Assembly (NCBI GenBank): GCA_016864895.1
Contig: CP046107.1
Coordinates: forward strand, 1 to 64,000
DNA length: 64,000 nt
Reading direction: 5' to 3'
Source of the DNA: Neisseriaceae bacterium
Lineage (GTDB): Bacteria > Pseudomonadota > Gammaproteobacteria > Burkholderiales > Neisseriaceae
Part shown: positions 16,821 to 26,397 of the stretch, in pieces
How positions within the stretch are numbered: position 1 is the stretch's first letter
How the letters are laid out: each line of letters opens with the position of its first letter
The notes under the pieces: model-generated
The model's database searches: none
What the model saw: the letters and a program-made list of their open reading frames with translations, nothing else
What the model was told of the DNA's origin: nothing
Position numbers and translations under genes: made by a program

Positions 16821-19112
16821 TTAGAATAGGTTATCTAAATTTATATCAGGTTGGCTGTCATTACTATTACTAGGCAAAGATGTTTGATCCTCCAACTTGA
16901 TTCCCTCCATGACTTTACCAGTGATTGAGTAAGAGCCATTTTGTACACTAATGTTTTTGGGTTGTTTGGGTTGTTCAATAGGCATACCTCTGAGTGCTGT
17001 ACGCATATACTCTACCCAAATAGGAAGAGCTACCCTACCTCCATACCCCATGCTTCCCATACTCTTGGGTCTATCGTAACCAACATACACAGCTGTGACA
17101 ACACGAGTATTAAAACCGACAAACCAAGCATCTTTTTGGTTATTAGTCGTGCCTGTCTTACCACCCACGTCATAACGTCCAATTGCTTGTGCTGCTTTAC
17201 CAGTGCCATATTGGATAACATCTTGCAGCATTTTATACATAATGAAGGCATTTTTAGGATCTATTGTTCTTGGTGCATTGACACCAGCAATAAGTGGTTT
17301 AGTTTGGGCTATTAGTTGTCCTCTTGAATCATAAATTCTATCGATAATATATGGTTCTATGAGAAAACCACCATTTGCGAAAACAGCATAACCTCTAGCC
17401 ATTTCTAAAGGGGTCACTTGACCCGAGCCTAATACCATAGTTAAATCTTTTGATATATTTTTTTCTTTAAATCCAAAACGTTGTACATATTTGTATGCAT
17501 AGTTAATTCCAATTGAGTTTAGGACTTTAACGGCTACTACGTTTTTGGAACGATACAATGCTTCTCTTATTGTAATGGGGCCTGAATAGCTACCCCCTGC
17601 ATTTTTGGGGGAATAACGACCAAAGCTAGTTGGGACATCATAAACAATTGTTCCTGTTGAGTAGCCTTTATTAATAGCGGCAGAATAAATGAATGGTTTA
17701 AAGGTAGAACCTGGTTGTCGATAGGCTTGAATAGCTCTGTTAAATTGTTTAGCAAAAAAATCAAATCCACCAACAACTGCCAATACAGCGCCAGTTCTGG
17801 TATCAAGAGAAATAATACTTCCTTCTAACTCGGGAGGTTGAGTAATACCCCACCCATTTTTTGTGCGATATAATCTAATGACCGAACCAATAGTTACTTG
17901 TTTATTCCCAAGTTTTTTGTTATTAATCGCCTTGGATATGAAATTTAATGAAGTACCAGTCAGAATAATAGGATCTTTGTTGTCTTCGGTTAATAATTTA
18001 ATTTTCTTTGGACTGGCTTCAATAACAATGGCAGGGATTTTTCCTTGTACTGTATGATGAGCAGACAGATAATTTAAGGCAGTTGCTTCAAGATTTTCAG
18101 GTTTCGTATTCGATAAATCATAATATGCTTCTGAGCCCCTGAAATTTCCCTTTGGGCTATTTGCTAGTAATGTTCTTCTTAATGCTTGTGTAGCAGCCTT
18201 CTGATTTTTGATCGTAACAGTGGTGTAAACGTTGTAGCCTGAACGATAAATATCATCACCGTACTTGTCATGTAATTGACGTCTGACCATTTCTGCTACG
18301 TATAGGGAATCTTCATTGATTTTTTCATCGGTATTTCTTTTTCTATAGGTTAATTCTTGATTGACAGCTTGGTTGTATTTATCTTGAGTAATCCAGCCTT
18401 CATTTAGCATATTTCTTAGTACATATAGCTGACGTTGTTTTGCCCTTTGAGGATTAATGATAGGGTTAAATGCTGAAGGTGCCTTAGGTAAGGCAGCTAA
18501 CATAGCTGATTCAGCAATGGTCAAATTTTTTACAGGCTTATCAAAATAGACTTCTGCGGCAGCAGTAAAACCATATGCTTTTTGCCCTAAATAAATTTGG
18601 TTAAAATAAAGTTCCAATATTTGATCTTTGGTAAGCGTCATTTCAATTTTAAAGGCTAGTAGTATTTCATAAAATTTCCTTTTGTAAGTTCTTTCACTAC
18701 TTAAAAAGAAATTTTTAGCAACTTGTTGTGTAATAGTACTTGCACCTTGATTAATTTTTCCAGAAATAAAATTACTGACAAAAGCCCTTAAAATTCCAGT
18801 TGTATCAACACCTTTATGTCTATAAAAACGCTTATCTTCTGCTGCCAATACAGCATATTTTAAAACATCTGGGAAATCTTCGATTCTAGTAAAAGTTCTC
18901 TTTTCTATCCCATACTGACCTATTAAAACATTATCTTGAGAATATATTTTCATAGGCATACTTGGTTTATAGTCCGTAATTTTATCCAAATCTGGTAATT
19001 TCGGAAAAGTAAAAACGACAGACACCAGCACAACACCTACTAGTAATAAAAATAAGCTTGATACCAATAGAATAGTAGATAGAATTATTTTTTTATGTGT
19101 ATTTGAATTCAT
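16821..19112 (-). CDS. mrcA: Penicillin-binding protein 1A, bifunctional peptidoglycan synthase
   Basis: The 763-residue class A PBP polymerises glycan strands and cross-links peptides. It has an N-terminal anchor helix (about 9-33), a glycosyltransferase GT51 domain with catalytic Glu92 in AAEDKRFYRHKG and the GASTITQQ motif, and a transpeptidase domain with STFK (Ser469), SKN and KTGTT. A short acidic tail follows. Known as ponA in Neisseria. It is divergent from pilM, the Neisseria arrangement. Confidence 0.95.
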   Translation of the reverse strand: MNSNTHKKIILSTILLVSSLFLLLVGVVLVSVVFTFPKLPDLDKITDYKPSMPMKIYSQDNVLIGQYGIEKRTFTRIEDFPDVLKYAVLAAEDKRFYRHKGVDTTGILRAFVSNFISGKINQGASTITQQVAKNFFLSSERTYKRKFYEILLAFKIEMTLTKDQILELYFNQIYLGQKAYGFTAAAEVYFDKPVKNLTIAESAMLAALPKAPSAFNPIINPQRAKQRQLYVLRNMLNEGWITQDKYNQAVNQELTYRKRNTDEKINEDSLYVAEMVRRQLHDKYGDDIYRSGYNVYTTVTIKNQKAATQALRRTLLANSPKGNFRGSEAYYDLSNTKPENLEATALNYLSAHHTVQGKIPAIVIEASPKKIKLLTEDNKDPIILTGTSLNFISKAINNKKLGNKQVTIGSVIRLYRTKNGWGITQPPELEGSIISLDTRTGAVLAVVGGFDFFAKQFNRAIQAYRQPGSTFKPFIYSAAINKGYSTGTIVYDVPTSFGRYSPKNAGGSYSGPITIREALYRSKNVVAVKVLNSIGINYAYKYVQRFGFKEKNISKDLTMVLGSGQVTPLEMARGYAVFANGGFLIEPYIIDRIYDSRGQLIAQTKPLIAGVNAPRTIDPKNAFIMYKMLQDVIQYGTGKAAQAIGRYDVGGKTGTTNNQKDAWFVGFNTRVVTAVYVGYDRPKSMGSMGYGGRVALPIWVEYMRTALRGMPIEQPKQPKNISVQNGSYSITGKVMEGIKLEDQTSLPSNSNDSQPDINLDNLF

Positions 19113-19476
19113 GTTGATAGTTTTTCAGGATTTAAGGTTATTTAACTATTTTTTACTATTATTTTACTTACTATTATTTTACTAAGTGTAGACGCGTGAT
19201 TATACACAAAATTTAGAAATCAATAAAATAATTTATATTTGTAGATACCTAATATATTTTTATAATGAATACTAACTAAGATTAGATTTTATTTTAAAAA
19301 AAATTTATAAAAATCATATTGTTAATGAATGGAAATCACATTGTTAATAAATTATATGTGTATCTTTGTAAGAACTTAGTTATAATGGCTAGCTTCTAGT
19401 AGAATTTGATATTTAAAGTAAAGAAATAAGTAATTTTAAAACAATTTTAAGTCTGTCATTTAAGGAGGAGGTGGTG
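19113..19476. promoter_or_regulatory. Divergent control region between mrcA and pilM
   Basis: The 364-base gap holds no gene. A consensus TATAAT at 19381-19386 points toward pilM, about 90 bases before its start, but with no good -35 element. Direct repeats are visible: ACTATTATTTTACT twice near 19155-19185, and AATCAyATTGTTAATrAA twice (19312-19329 and 19334-19351), 22 bases apart. The second pair lies just upstream of the pilM promoter and could be an activator site. Confidence 0.4.
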
Positions 19477-20556
19477 ATGTTTAAACGGTTTCTAAAAAAG
19501 AGCTCATTTGATACCCCATCCCTTACTCTATCATATTCTGTAGGAATCTATTTTGATGATAAAACAGTTAGTTATGTGTTATTAAAGCTATCAGATGGGA
19601 AATTATCCCTAGAGTCCTATAAAACAGTCCCTTTAGAAGAGGGTATTTTGATGAATGCAAAAATTGTTGAGATGGGAGCTCTATCAACTATTTTAAGGCA
19701 ATTATCTGTGGATTTTTCTTATTATACTAGTAATGTAGTTGTAGCTTTGCCACAATCTTTTGTAACTATGGAATATTTTAATTATGACCCAGAGTCTGGC
19801 GAAAGTTTAGAGTCTGAGGCAGAATTTAGGGCAAGCAAAATTTCCAGTCTAGATAAAATTAATTTCGACTATCACTTATTTGAAACTGAAAAAGATAATG
19901 GTGAATTTGTCAATAATGTTATTTTAACCGTAGCTAAAAATGAAGACATAGATAGCAGGGTGTATTTAACGGAAATATCAGATCTGAACTTGCATTACCT
20001 TGATGTTGAAAGTGTTGCTAGGGTTAATGCATATTCATTTTGGATAAATCAGGAGAACAGTCATTTAGAAGACAACTTAATTGCTATTTATGAAATTGGT
20101 ATCGATAGCACTCAAGTCACTTTCTCGAAAAAAGGAAAAATTCTTTATAATAGTGAAATACCTATAGGATCTAATCATTTATTAAATCAAATAACAGAAT
20201 ATTCTTATTTGGATAATAAGCGAATTTTTTCCGTGTTAAATAGTGAATTTGATATCACACAACACAAAGCTGATGTTAGTGATATAAGGAAACGTTTAAC
20301 ACAAGAAATTTATCGTTCAATTGGAGTTTTTTATTCTCAAACAAATGTGACGGATGATGTGAAAGCGATATTTTTGACAGGTATTGGTGCCAAAAATTTT
20401 GAGTTGGGTGATATTTTTCAGGAAATGACTGATATTGAGGTTCAGATTATCAACCCAGTTGAATCTGTTGCTAGTTCATTGAATAAAAATCAATTACATT
20501 CAGATTCATTTTATCTGACAGTAGCCTTTGGATTGGCATTGAGAGGGTTGTTATGA
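19477..20556 (+). CDS. pilM: Type IV pilus inner membrane platform protein PilM
   Basis: PilM is a cytoplasmic actin-like protein that binds the N-terminus of PilN and links the pilus motor to the periplasmic complex. The start at ATG 19477 is chosen for the AGGAGG just upstream, giving 359 residues. GTG codons at 19471 and 19474 are possible alternatives. The actin-like ATPase fold pattern is visible (VGIYFDDKTVSYVLL near the start, AIYEIGIDSTQVTF near the middle, LTVAFGLALRG at the end). It heads pilMNOPQ, and its stop overlaps the pilN start. Confidence 0.93.
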   Translation: MFKRFLKKSSFDTPSLTLSYSVGIYFDDKTVSYVLLKLSDGKLSLESYKTVPLEEGILMNAKIVEMGALSTILRQLSVDFSYYTSNVVVALPQSFVTMEYFNYDPESGESLESEAEFRASKISSLDKINFDYHLFETEKDNGEFVNNVILTVAKNEDIDSRVYLTEISDLNLHYLDVESVARVNAYSFWINQENSHLEDNLIAIYEIGIDSTQVTFSKKGKILYNSEIPIGSNHLLNQITEYSYLDNKRIFSVLNSEFDITQHKADVSDIRKRLTQEIYRSIGVFYSQTNVTDDVKAIFLTGIGAKNFELGDIFQEMTDIEVQIINPVESVASSLNKNQLHSDSFYLTVAFGLALRGLL

Positions 20557-21137
20557 TTCATTTTACTAGACTTAATTTGTTGCCCTATCGAGAGTTGGCT
20601 AGGGAGAAGAAGAGAAAGCAGTTCAGGAATATTTTATTATTGGCGGTGTTTGTTGTTGTAGTTGCTACCATAATGTTGTACTACTTTTTAAATTCTAGAA
20701 TTGAGACACAGCAAGATAGGAATACTTACCTACAGTCTAAAATTAACGAAATGAGCCATAATTTAAAGAATATTGAGCTGATGGAAAAAGAAAAAAATAA
20801 ATTATTAGCTCAAAGGAGAAATTTAGAAAATTTACAAGTTGAGCGATTTTTAATTGTTAAAATGATGAATACTTTAGCTCATATAACACCTAGGGGAGTT
20901 CAACTGACCAGAATAGAGCCGGTTCATGAGAGTTCTCAATACATTATACATGGTAGAGCGTTAAGTGATAATCGAGTGGCTATGTTTTTAAAAGAAATTG
21001 GTGCTACAGATATATTTGCAAATAATCCTGTCATGAATGAAATACACACACAAAATGGAGTACAACAATTTAAAATTACGGTTACCCTTACCAATAAAAT
21101 TATTGGGTTAGATCAACAAAAGACAGATATAAAGTGA
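20553..21137 (+). CDS. pilN: Type IV pilus assembly protein PilN
   Basis: The 194-residue protein has the conserved PilM-binding N-terminus (RLNLLPYRE at about 6-14), one membrane helix (about 27-46), a coiled-coil stretch (about 48-95) and a small periplasmic domain. PilN pairs with PilO to form the inner membrane alignment complex. The ATG overlaps the pilM stop by four bases. Confidence 0.93.
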   Translation: MIHFTRLNLLPYRELAREKKRKQFRNILLLAVFVVVVATIMLYYFLNSRIETQQDRNTYLQSKINEMSHNLKNIELMEKEKNKLLAQRRNLENLQVERFLIVKMMNTLAHITPRGVQLTRIEPVHESSQYIIHGRALSDNRVAMFLKEIGATDIFANNPVMNEIHTQNGVQQFKITVTLTNKIIGLDQQKTDIK

Positions 21138-21167
21138 AAGTAAATTTGTACATAACGAAAGAATTTT

Positions 21168-21791
21168 ATGACTTATCGTAAAAAAAATATGCAGGCAGTG
21201 AGTATTAGTATTAGAGATGCTACCTTGAGTGATATGTATTTATTGGAATATAAATATCAAGTCATGATTGCTGCTTTACTAGGTATATTTCTTTTTCTAA
21301 TATTATACTGGGTTGTTTTGTCTCCAGTGGTTAATGGCTTATCGATAGCAAAAGATACGGAGAATCGTTTGAAGCAAACCTATTCTACCAATGTCAATAA
21401 ATTAGCAAGCATGTCAGTATTAGAAAAAGAGCTTAGCGATATTAAAAGGTCATCCAAAAAATTTTTAGATAAATTACCTGGTGATTTTTCTCCAGCAAAT
21501 ATTGTTCAAGAACTTTATGAAGCTGGCGCTAAGAATGATTTGAGAATTAATGTTAACAAACATTTACAAGTTAAAGAACATGAAGCTTTAGTTATCCATT
21601 CTTATGAATTGGAAACTTCGGGTACTTACGCTCAACTAGAGAAATTTTGTTTAGAGGTAGGTCAATTAAAAACGTTAGTTGTGCTAAAGGATCTGAAATT
21701 ATCTCCTATTGAAAATATGAATATTCATAACCCATTCAAGGAAATGTTGCGTTTGCAAGTAATTGTTAATGCTTATCAGACAAAAGAGTAG
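21168..21791 (+). CDS. pilO: Type IV pilus assembly protein PilO
   Basis: The 207-residue product has a cytoplasmic N-terminus, one membrane helix (about 34-53), a coiled coil, and a ferredoxin-like periplasmic domain including the conserved LPGDFSPANIVQELYEAG-type segment. It dimerises with PilN and contacts PilP. ATG 21189 is a second possible start. pilP follows immediately. Confidence 0.92.
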   Translation: MTYRKKNMQAVSISIRDATLSDMYLLEYKYQVMIAALLGIFLFLILYWVVLSPVVNGLSIAKDTENRLKQTYSTNVNKLASMSVLEKELSDIKRSSKKFLDKLPGDFSPANIVQELYEAGAKNDLRINVNKHLQVKEHEALVIHSYELETSGTYAQLEKFCLEVGQLKTLVVLKDLKLSPIENMNIHNPFKEMLRLQVIVNAYQTKE

Positions 21792-22334
21792 ATGTGGAAA
21801 AATTCTATAGTTAGGTTACACATTATGAGAAATATTGTTATTTTGTTTACTTTACTTTTATCCATTACGGGTTGTAATGTTTATACAGATTTAGACCATT
21901 GGATGGAAACAGAAAAAGAAACAGCAGAAGCACGGTATCAAAAAAACTATAAAATGGTAGATTATTCATTTAGTGAGATCGCTTATAGTGATAACTTCAA
22001 AGATTCTACCTCTTTACAACAACCCTTTAGTCCTTTGAAATTAAAATTATCTTATTTTTCTGAAGCTGATCGTGTAAGAGGAGTACTGGAAAGTTTTGAC
22101 TTGAGTGAGATGAAGTATGTTGGTTATCTGAAGCATTTATCACTGGCTAAGGGATTTATTAATGTAGGAGGTCAGGTTTATACTGTTTCTAATGGAACTC
22201 CTATTGGAAAGAATTATGGTAGAGTAGTTGAGGTTACTCCCCAAAAAATACTCATTAGAGAAAATATAGAAAATTTTGAAGGTCTTTGGATTAGTAAGGA
22301 TACAGAAATTTTGATGTCCAAAGATAAAATTTAG
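21792..22334 (+). CDS. pilP: Type IV pilus inner membrane lipoprotein PilP
   Basis: PilP is a lipoprotein that connects PilN/PilO with the secretin PilQ. The lipobox LSITGC ends at residue 28 from this start. The C-terminal beta domain contains MKYVGYL, VYTVSNGTPIGKNYGRV and the usual late GLWI segment. A shorter start at ATG 21825 would give a more typical signal peptide and 169 residues. The upstream ATG abuts the pilO stop, so either is possible. Confidence 0.92.
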   Translation: MWKNSIVRLHIMRNIVILFTLLLSITGCNVYTDLDHWMETEKETAEARYQKNYKMVDYSFSEIAYSDNFKDSTSLQQPFSPLKLKLSYFSEADRVRGVLESFDLSEMKYVGYLKHLSLAKGFINVGGQVYTVSNGTPIGKNYGRVVEVTPQKILIRENIENFEGLWISKDTEILMSKDKI

Positions 22335-22359
22335 ATTAAGATAACAAAAGGTTTAGAGT

Positions 22360-24441
22360 ATGTTGAGATTATCAAAAAGAGTAATATCAGTGTTGGTATT
22401 ATTGTTGATCCAGTTTTCGTGGGCGGGTAATATTTCCAAGCTTGAGTTGGCAGTCATCGATAACAGTCGTGTTATTAAAATTAAATTTAATGGGGATGTT
22501 GTCATGCCTAAGGCTATTTCTAAACAAAATAATTTTCAGGTAACACTGGACTTTCATGGTGTGAAATCGTTAGTTGATCGTCATATTTTAGAATATGATG
22601 ATCCTATTTTATCTTCTATTGTTTTATCTGAGTTGCGCGATACAACTCAGATAACTATTCAAATGAAACAACAGTCAATTTATAAGTTGGTTCGAAGAGG
22701 TGATGAAATTTGGTTATACGTTGATCCTTCTTCTCAGAAGATATATAACCATCAAAAAAATGATCAGGAAGTAAATAACAAATCCTCCGCTAAAGCGACG
22801 ACTTACGGTATCCCTCGAGGCAATCAAAATCCAATTAAATTGGAATTTAGAAGGATGAATAATGGTAGTGGGACTATTGCATTGATAGTTAATCATCAGC
22901 ATGAAACACCACAAGTCAAAAAATTCAATAATCGTCTTCAAATAAAATTGAAGAACTATAGGCCAGTTTCTGAGGCTCAAAATATCTATGATGTTACTGA
23001 ATTTAATACGATTGTTAGGAGCATTGATATTAACAAACAAGGTAATGATGCCATTGTTACAGTCTATACTAATGGTGGAAACTGGGATTATAGATTAAGT
23101 GATCATGGATCTGAGATAGTAGTAGATGTGTATACTAATGAGAGTATTTTTTCAACTGAACGTGTTGGGAAATCACCAAATTTAAAATATAAAGGTGGCA
23201 AAGTTTCCTTTGATTTTCAAAATATCGAGGTAAGAACTATACTACAAATTCTAGCTAAAGAGGGTAATATTAACATTGTGGCGAGTGATTCAGTAAAAGG
23301 AAAATTAACTTTAAAATTGAATAATGTGCGTTGGGATGAAGCTTTGGATTTAATATTACAGTCTAGAAATCTAGGTATGCGTAAAGTAGGCTCAATTATT
23401 CATATTGCACCTAAATCCGAATTTGAGGTTCAAGATCGACAACAATTAATGATGGAAAAAGATCAGATAAGTTTAGGAGGGTTACAATCTCGTTCATTTC
23501 AAGTTAAATATAAATCCGTAGAGGATTTGAAAAAAATGGTAGAGAAATCTAGCAGTAGTAGTTCTGGGAACTCTATTCTTTCTAAGCGTGGCTCCATCAT
23601 GATAGATGAGGGAACCAACACAGTTATTGTTACAGATATACCTGCTAGTATTGATAAATTCGAGCGGATGTTGCAGCAGATAGATATTTCAAGAGATCAA
23701 GTAATGATTTCAGCCCGTATTGTAGAGGTGAAGGATACTTATGCTAGAAATTTAGGTATGAAGCTTGGCGCGATCGTTAATAGGAATAATGGTGATAATC
23801 AATACAGAGGATCTATAGGGGGGGGGAGCTTGTCGTCAAGTACGGCTTTATCACCTAATATTAATCTTCCTGTCGTCCCTGGTGTTAGTGGTTCTACTGG
23901 CTTTTCTTTAATTAGAAGTACTAATTCGGCCATTGTGAATTTGGAAATATCTGCAATGCAAGAAGAAGGTAACGCAAAGATTATTTCATCACCAAGAGTA
24001 TTAACATTGAATGGTGAACAAGCATTGTTAGAAGAAGGTGTAGAGGTTCCTTATCGAACAATGCAGGGAGGTAATGATGGCTTTACAATGAAGTTTAAAA
24101 GAGCAGTAACATCATTAAAAGTGACACCTCAGATCATACCAGATGGCAACGTTATATTAGATGTTGAAGTTTCCAAAGATACACCATTTCAAGACAATGG
24201 GGCAATTGGTGTTAAAAAATTAAATACGAGAGCAATGATTGAAGATGGGGGTACTTTGATTTTGGGAGGTATTTATGATGAATCTTCAAGTGATGGTATA
24301 AACAAAGTTCCTTTGTTAGGAGATATTCCCTTACTTGGTAATATATTTAAAACTCAAAATAGAAACTCAGAACGTAGGGAAGTACTGATTTTTTTAACAC
24401 CTAAGGTTGTTAAGTCATCTGAGGATTCTTTGTTCTACTAA
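22360..24441 (+). CDS. pilQ: Type IV pilus secretin PilQ
   Basis: PilQ is the outer membrane pore through which the pilus passes. The 693-residue precursor has a signal peptide (ending near WAG at 22-23), two AMIN domains (about 27-120 and 155-250) that bind peptidoglycan, a secretin N0 domain (FDFQNIEVRTILQILAKEG, about 284-302), an N1 domain, and the secretin core with VPYRTMQGG and the final LLGDIPLLGNIFKTQ segment. AAAGG precedes the start. It closes the pil set, and aroK follows. Confidence 0.95.
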   Translation: MLRLSKRVISVLVLLLIQFSWAGNISKLELAVIDNSRVIKIKFNGDVVMPKAISKQNNFQVTLDFHGVKSLVDRHILEYDDPILSSIVLSELRDTTQITIQMKQQSIYKLVRRGDEIWLYVDPSSQKIYNHQKNDQEVNNKSSAKATTYGIPRGNQNPIKLEFRRMNNGSGTIALIVNHQHETPQVKKFNNRLQIKLKNYRPVSEAQNIYDVTEFNTIVRSIDINKQGNDAIVTVYTNGGNWDYRLSDHGSEIVVDVYTNESIFSTERVGKSPNLKYKGGKVSFDFQNIEVRTILQILAKEGNINIVASDSVKGKLTLKLNNVRWDEALDLILQSRNLGMRKVGSIIHIAPKSEFEVQDRQQLMMEKDQISLGGLQSRSFQVKYKSVEDLKKMVEKSSSSSSGNSILSKRGSIMIDEGTNTVIVTDIPASIDKFERMLQQIDISRDQVMISARIVEVKDTYARNLGMKLGAIVNRNNGDNQYRGSIGGGSLSSSTALSPNINLPVVPGVSGSTGFSLIRSTNSAIVNLEISAMQEEGNAKIISSPRVLTLNGEQALLEEGVEVPYRTMQGGNDGFTMKFKRAVTSLKVTPQIIPDGNVILDVEVSKDTPFQDNGAIGVKKLNTRAMIEDGGTLILGGIYDESSSDGINKVPLLGDIPLLGNIFKTQNRNSERREVLIFLTPKVVKSSEDSLFY

Positions 24442-24481
24442 TATATACTAACTAGGAATTGATGATATAAAACGTTCCATT

Positions 24482-25039
24482 ATGCATAAACAATTAAATG
24501 TATATTTAATAGGGTTGCCTGGTTCTGGTAAAACTACCATAGGAAAAGCGTTGGCTAAGAAACTGAATAAAGATTTTTTTGACTCAGATCATTTTTTAGT
24601 CAATAGGACTGGTGTTTCTATAAAAACTATTTTTGATCTTGAAGGTGAACAAGGCTTTAGGCAAAGAGAAAAGAGGGCAATACAGGAGCTTACTTTAAAA
24701 CATAATATTGTTTTAGCCACAGGAGGGGGTTCTATCTTAGACGAAGATAGTAGAGTACTTTTGAAAAAAACTGGCTTTGTGATTTACTTGAAAGCAAAGC
24801 CAGATTCCTTAGTAGAGCGTATGGAAAAGGATACTTCGAGGCCCTTGTTTTTGGGGGTGGATACTTTAAGGACATTAATGGATTTATATGAGGAAAGAGC
24901 ACCTTTGTATAACGAGGTTGCACATGTGATTTACCCTATTAACAACAAAAACTCCACTTTCCATCGTTGTGTAGAGGAGTTGTCAGACCTAATTGAACAT
25001 AGGGGATATAATGTCGGACAAAAAAAAATTAATTGTTAA
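24482..25039 (+). CDS. aroK: Shikimate kinase
   Basis: AroK phosphorylates shikimate in aromatic amino acid synthesis. The 185-residue product has Walker A GLPGSGKTT (about 12-20), the FDSDH motif with the substrate Asp, the LATGGG loop and the lid Arg in DTSRPLF. It overlaps aroB by 29 bases. pilQ-aroK-aroB is a widespread proteobacterial order. Confidence 0.95.
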   Translation: MHKQLNVYLIGLPGSGKTTIGKALAKKLNKDFFDSDHFLVNRTGVSIKTIFDLEGEQGFRQREKRAIQELTLKHNIVLATGGGSILDEDSRVLLKKTGFVIYLKAKPDSLVERMEKDTSRPLFLGVDTLRTLMDLYEERAPLYNEVAHVIYPINNKNSTFHRCVEELSDLIEHRGYNVGQKKINC

Positions 25040-26105
25040 GGCGAAATCGAGACGATATCCCATTTTTTTTGCAGATTATTTAAGCGAGTTATTGGAAGAA
25101 CAGATAGGTTCTTTTTTAACTTCTCAGGTTGTCATCATTACTAATACAACAATTGAATTGTTGTATCTTGACATGATAAGAGAAATTCTGACTACTAAAG
25201 GTTATAAACCGTTAGTGATCGTTTTACCCGATGGGGAAGAATATAAGAATTTTGATACATTAAATACTATTTATGATGCTTTACTAACAAACAATATTGA
25301 ACGAAATACTACTTTGATTGCTTTAGGTGGAGGTGTGATTGGTGATATTGTTGGTTTTGTCGCGGCCACTTATCAAAGGGGTGTTGCTTTTATTCAGATT
25401 CCTACTACTTTATTAAGTCAAGTAGATTCATCTGTAGGCGGGAAAACTGGGATTAATCATCCTTTGGGTAAAAATATGATAGGTGCTTTTTATCAACCTC
25501 AAGCAGTATTTATAGGGCACGATGTCCTAGAAACTTTACCTAAAAGGGAATTTTCTGCTGGTATGGCAGAGGTAATAAAATATGCTTTATTAGGAGATTA
25601 CACTTTTTTTCAGTGGTTAGAAGACAATACATATTTAATTAAAACTTTAGACAATAAAGCTATATTGCATATTATTCATACATGTTGTGCGATGAAGGCA
25701 GACATTGTGGCCAAAGATGAAAAAGAAGGTGGCATGAGAGCATTACTTAATTTAGGCCACACATTCGGACATGTTATTGAAGTTGAAATGGGATTTGGTC
25801 ATTGGTTGCATGGTGAGGCGGTCGCTGTGGGTTTGGTATTGGCTAGTGAATTATCAAAAAATTATGCTAATGTCAGACCAGAAGATATTTTACGAATTAA
25901 AAAACTGTTAAAAGACTTTAATTTACCTACAGAGCCACCGATGATCCCAATTGAAAATTGGTTAAGGGCTTTTAAACGTGATAAAAAAGTGAAAGATGGA
26001 GTTGTTAGGTTTGTAACCTTACAGTCATTAGGATATGCGGTTATTAATGATTGTGTTACAGAAGAAGACTTAAGAGGAATCCTAAATGAATATCAAAGTT
26101 CGTAA
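25011..26105 (+). CDS. aroB: 3-dehydroquinate synthase
   Basis: AroB converts DAHP to 3-dehydroquinate using NAD+ and a divalent metal. The start at 25011 is preferred because of AGGGG 7 bases upstream (364 residues), rather than an earlier ATG at 24993. GGGVIGDIVGFVAATYQRG and QVDSSVGGKTGIN are intact, and the metal ligands lie in the AEVIKY, NLGHTFGH and WLHGEAVA segments. It overlaps aroK and the following small gene, so the three are likely cotranscribed. Confidence 0.95.
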   Translation: MSDKKKLIVKAKSRRYPIFFADYLSELLEEQIGSFLTSQVVIITNTTIELLYLDMIREILTTKGYKPLVIVLPDGEEYKNFDTLNTIYDALLTNNIERNTTLIALGGGVIGDIVGFVAATYQRGVAFIQIPTTLLSQVDSSVGGKTGINHPLGKNMIGAFYQPQAVFIGHDVLETLPKREFSAGMAEVIKYALLGDYTFFQWLEDNTYLIKTLDNKAILHIIHTCCAMKADIVAKDEKEGGMRALLNLGHTFGHVIEVEMGFGHWLHGEAVAVGLVLASELSKNYANVRPEDILRIKKLLKDFNLPTEPPMIPIENWLRAFKRDKKVKDGVVRFVTLQSLGYAVINDCVTEEDLRGILNEYQSS

Positions 26106-26367
26106 TCAAAAAAATTATAAGAAACTGTTGTTTTGCATTATATTGGATATCATGGGAGTAGTGACAATGGCCATTCCAATTGTTAAGTTTGTTTGGGCAT
26201 CTATATCTGCAGGCTTATTATTAAAAATGTTTGGAATTGGAGCAAAGGGGAAGGTAGCTGCCATTATTGGTTTTTTCGAAGAAATATTGCCAGTCACTGA
26301 TTTGATTCCAACCTTTACTATTTTTTGGGTTTATGAGACTTTTTTTGAGAAAAAAAGTGGGTTTTAA
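26086..26367 (+). CDS. Small membrane protein of unknown function
   Basis: The 93-residue frame overlaps the aroB stop by 20 bases and has AGAGGA 6 bases before its ATG. It has two hydrophobic segments (about 13-45 and 56-87) separated by a short basic loop, and ends in a lysine-rich tail. I do not recognise the family. Position between aroB and gcvP and the good ribosome site argue that it is expressed. Confidence 0.65.
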   Translation: MNIKVRNQKNYKKLLFCIILDIMGVVTMAIPIVKFVWASISAGLLLKMFGIGAKGKVAAIIGFFEEILPVTDLIPTFTIFWVYETFFEKKSGF

Positions 26368-26397
26368 GTTAGTCATAACTAGCTATGAAGGAATAGA

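Noticed and set aside
26368..26397. Possible glycine riboswitch before gcvP
   Set aside because: Only 30 bases separate the previous gene from gcvP, too little for a riboswitch, and no such fold is seen.
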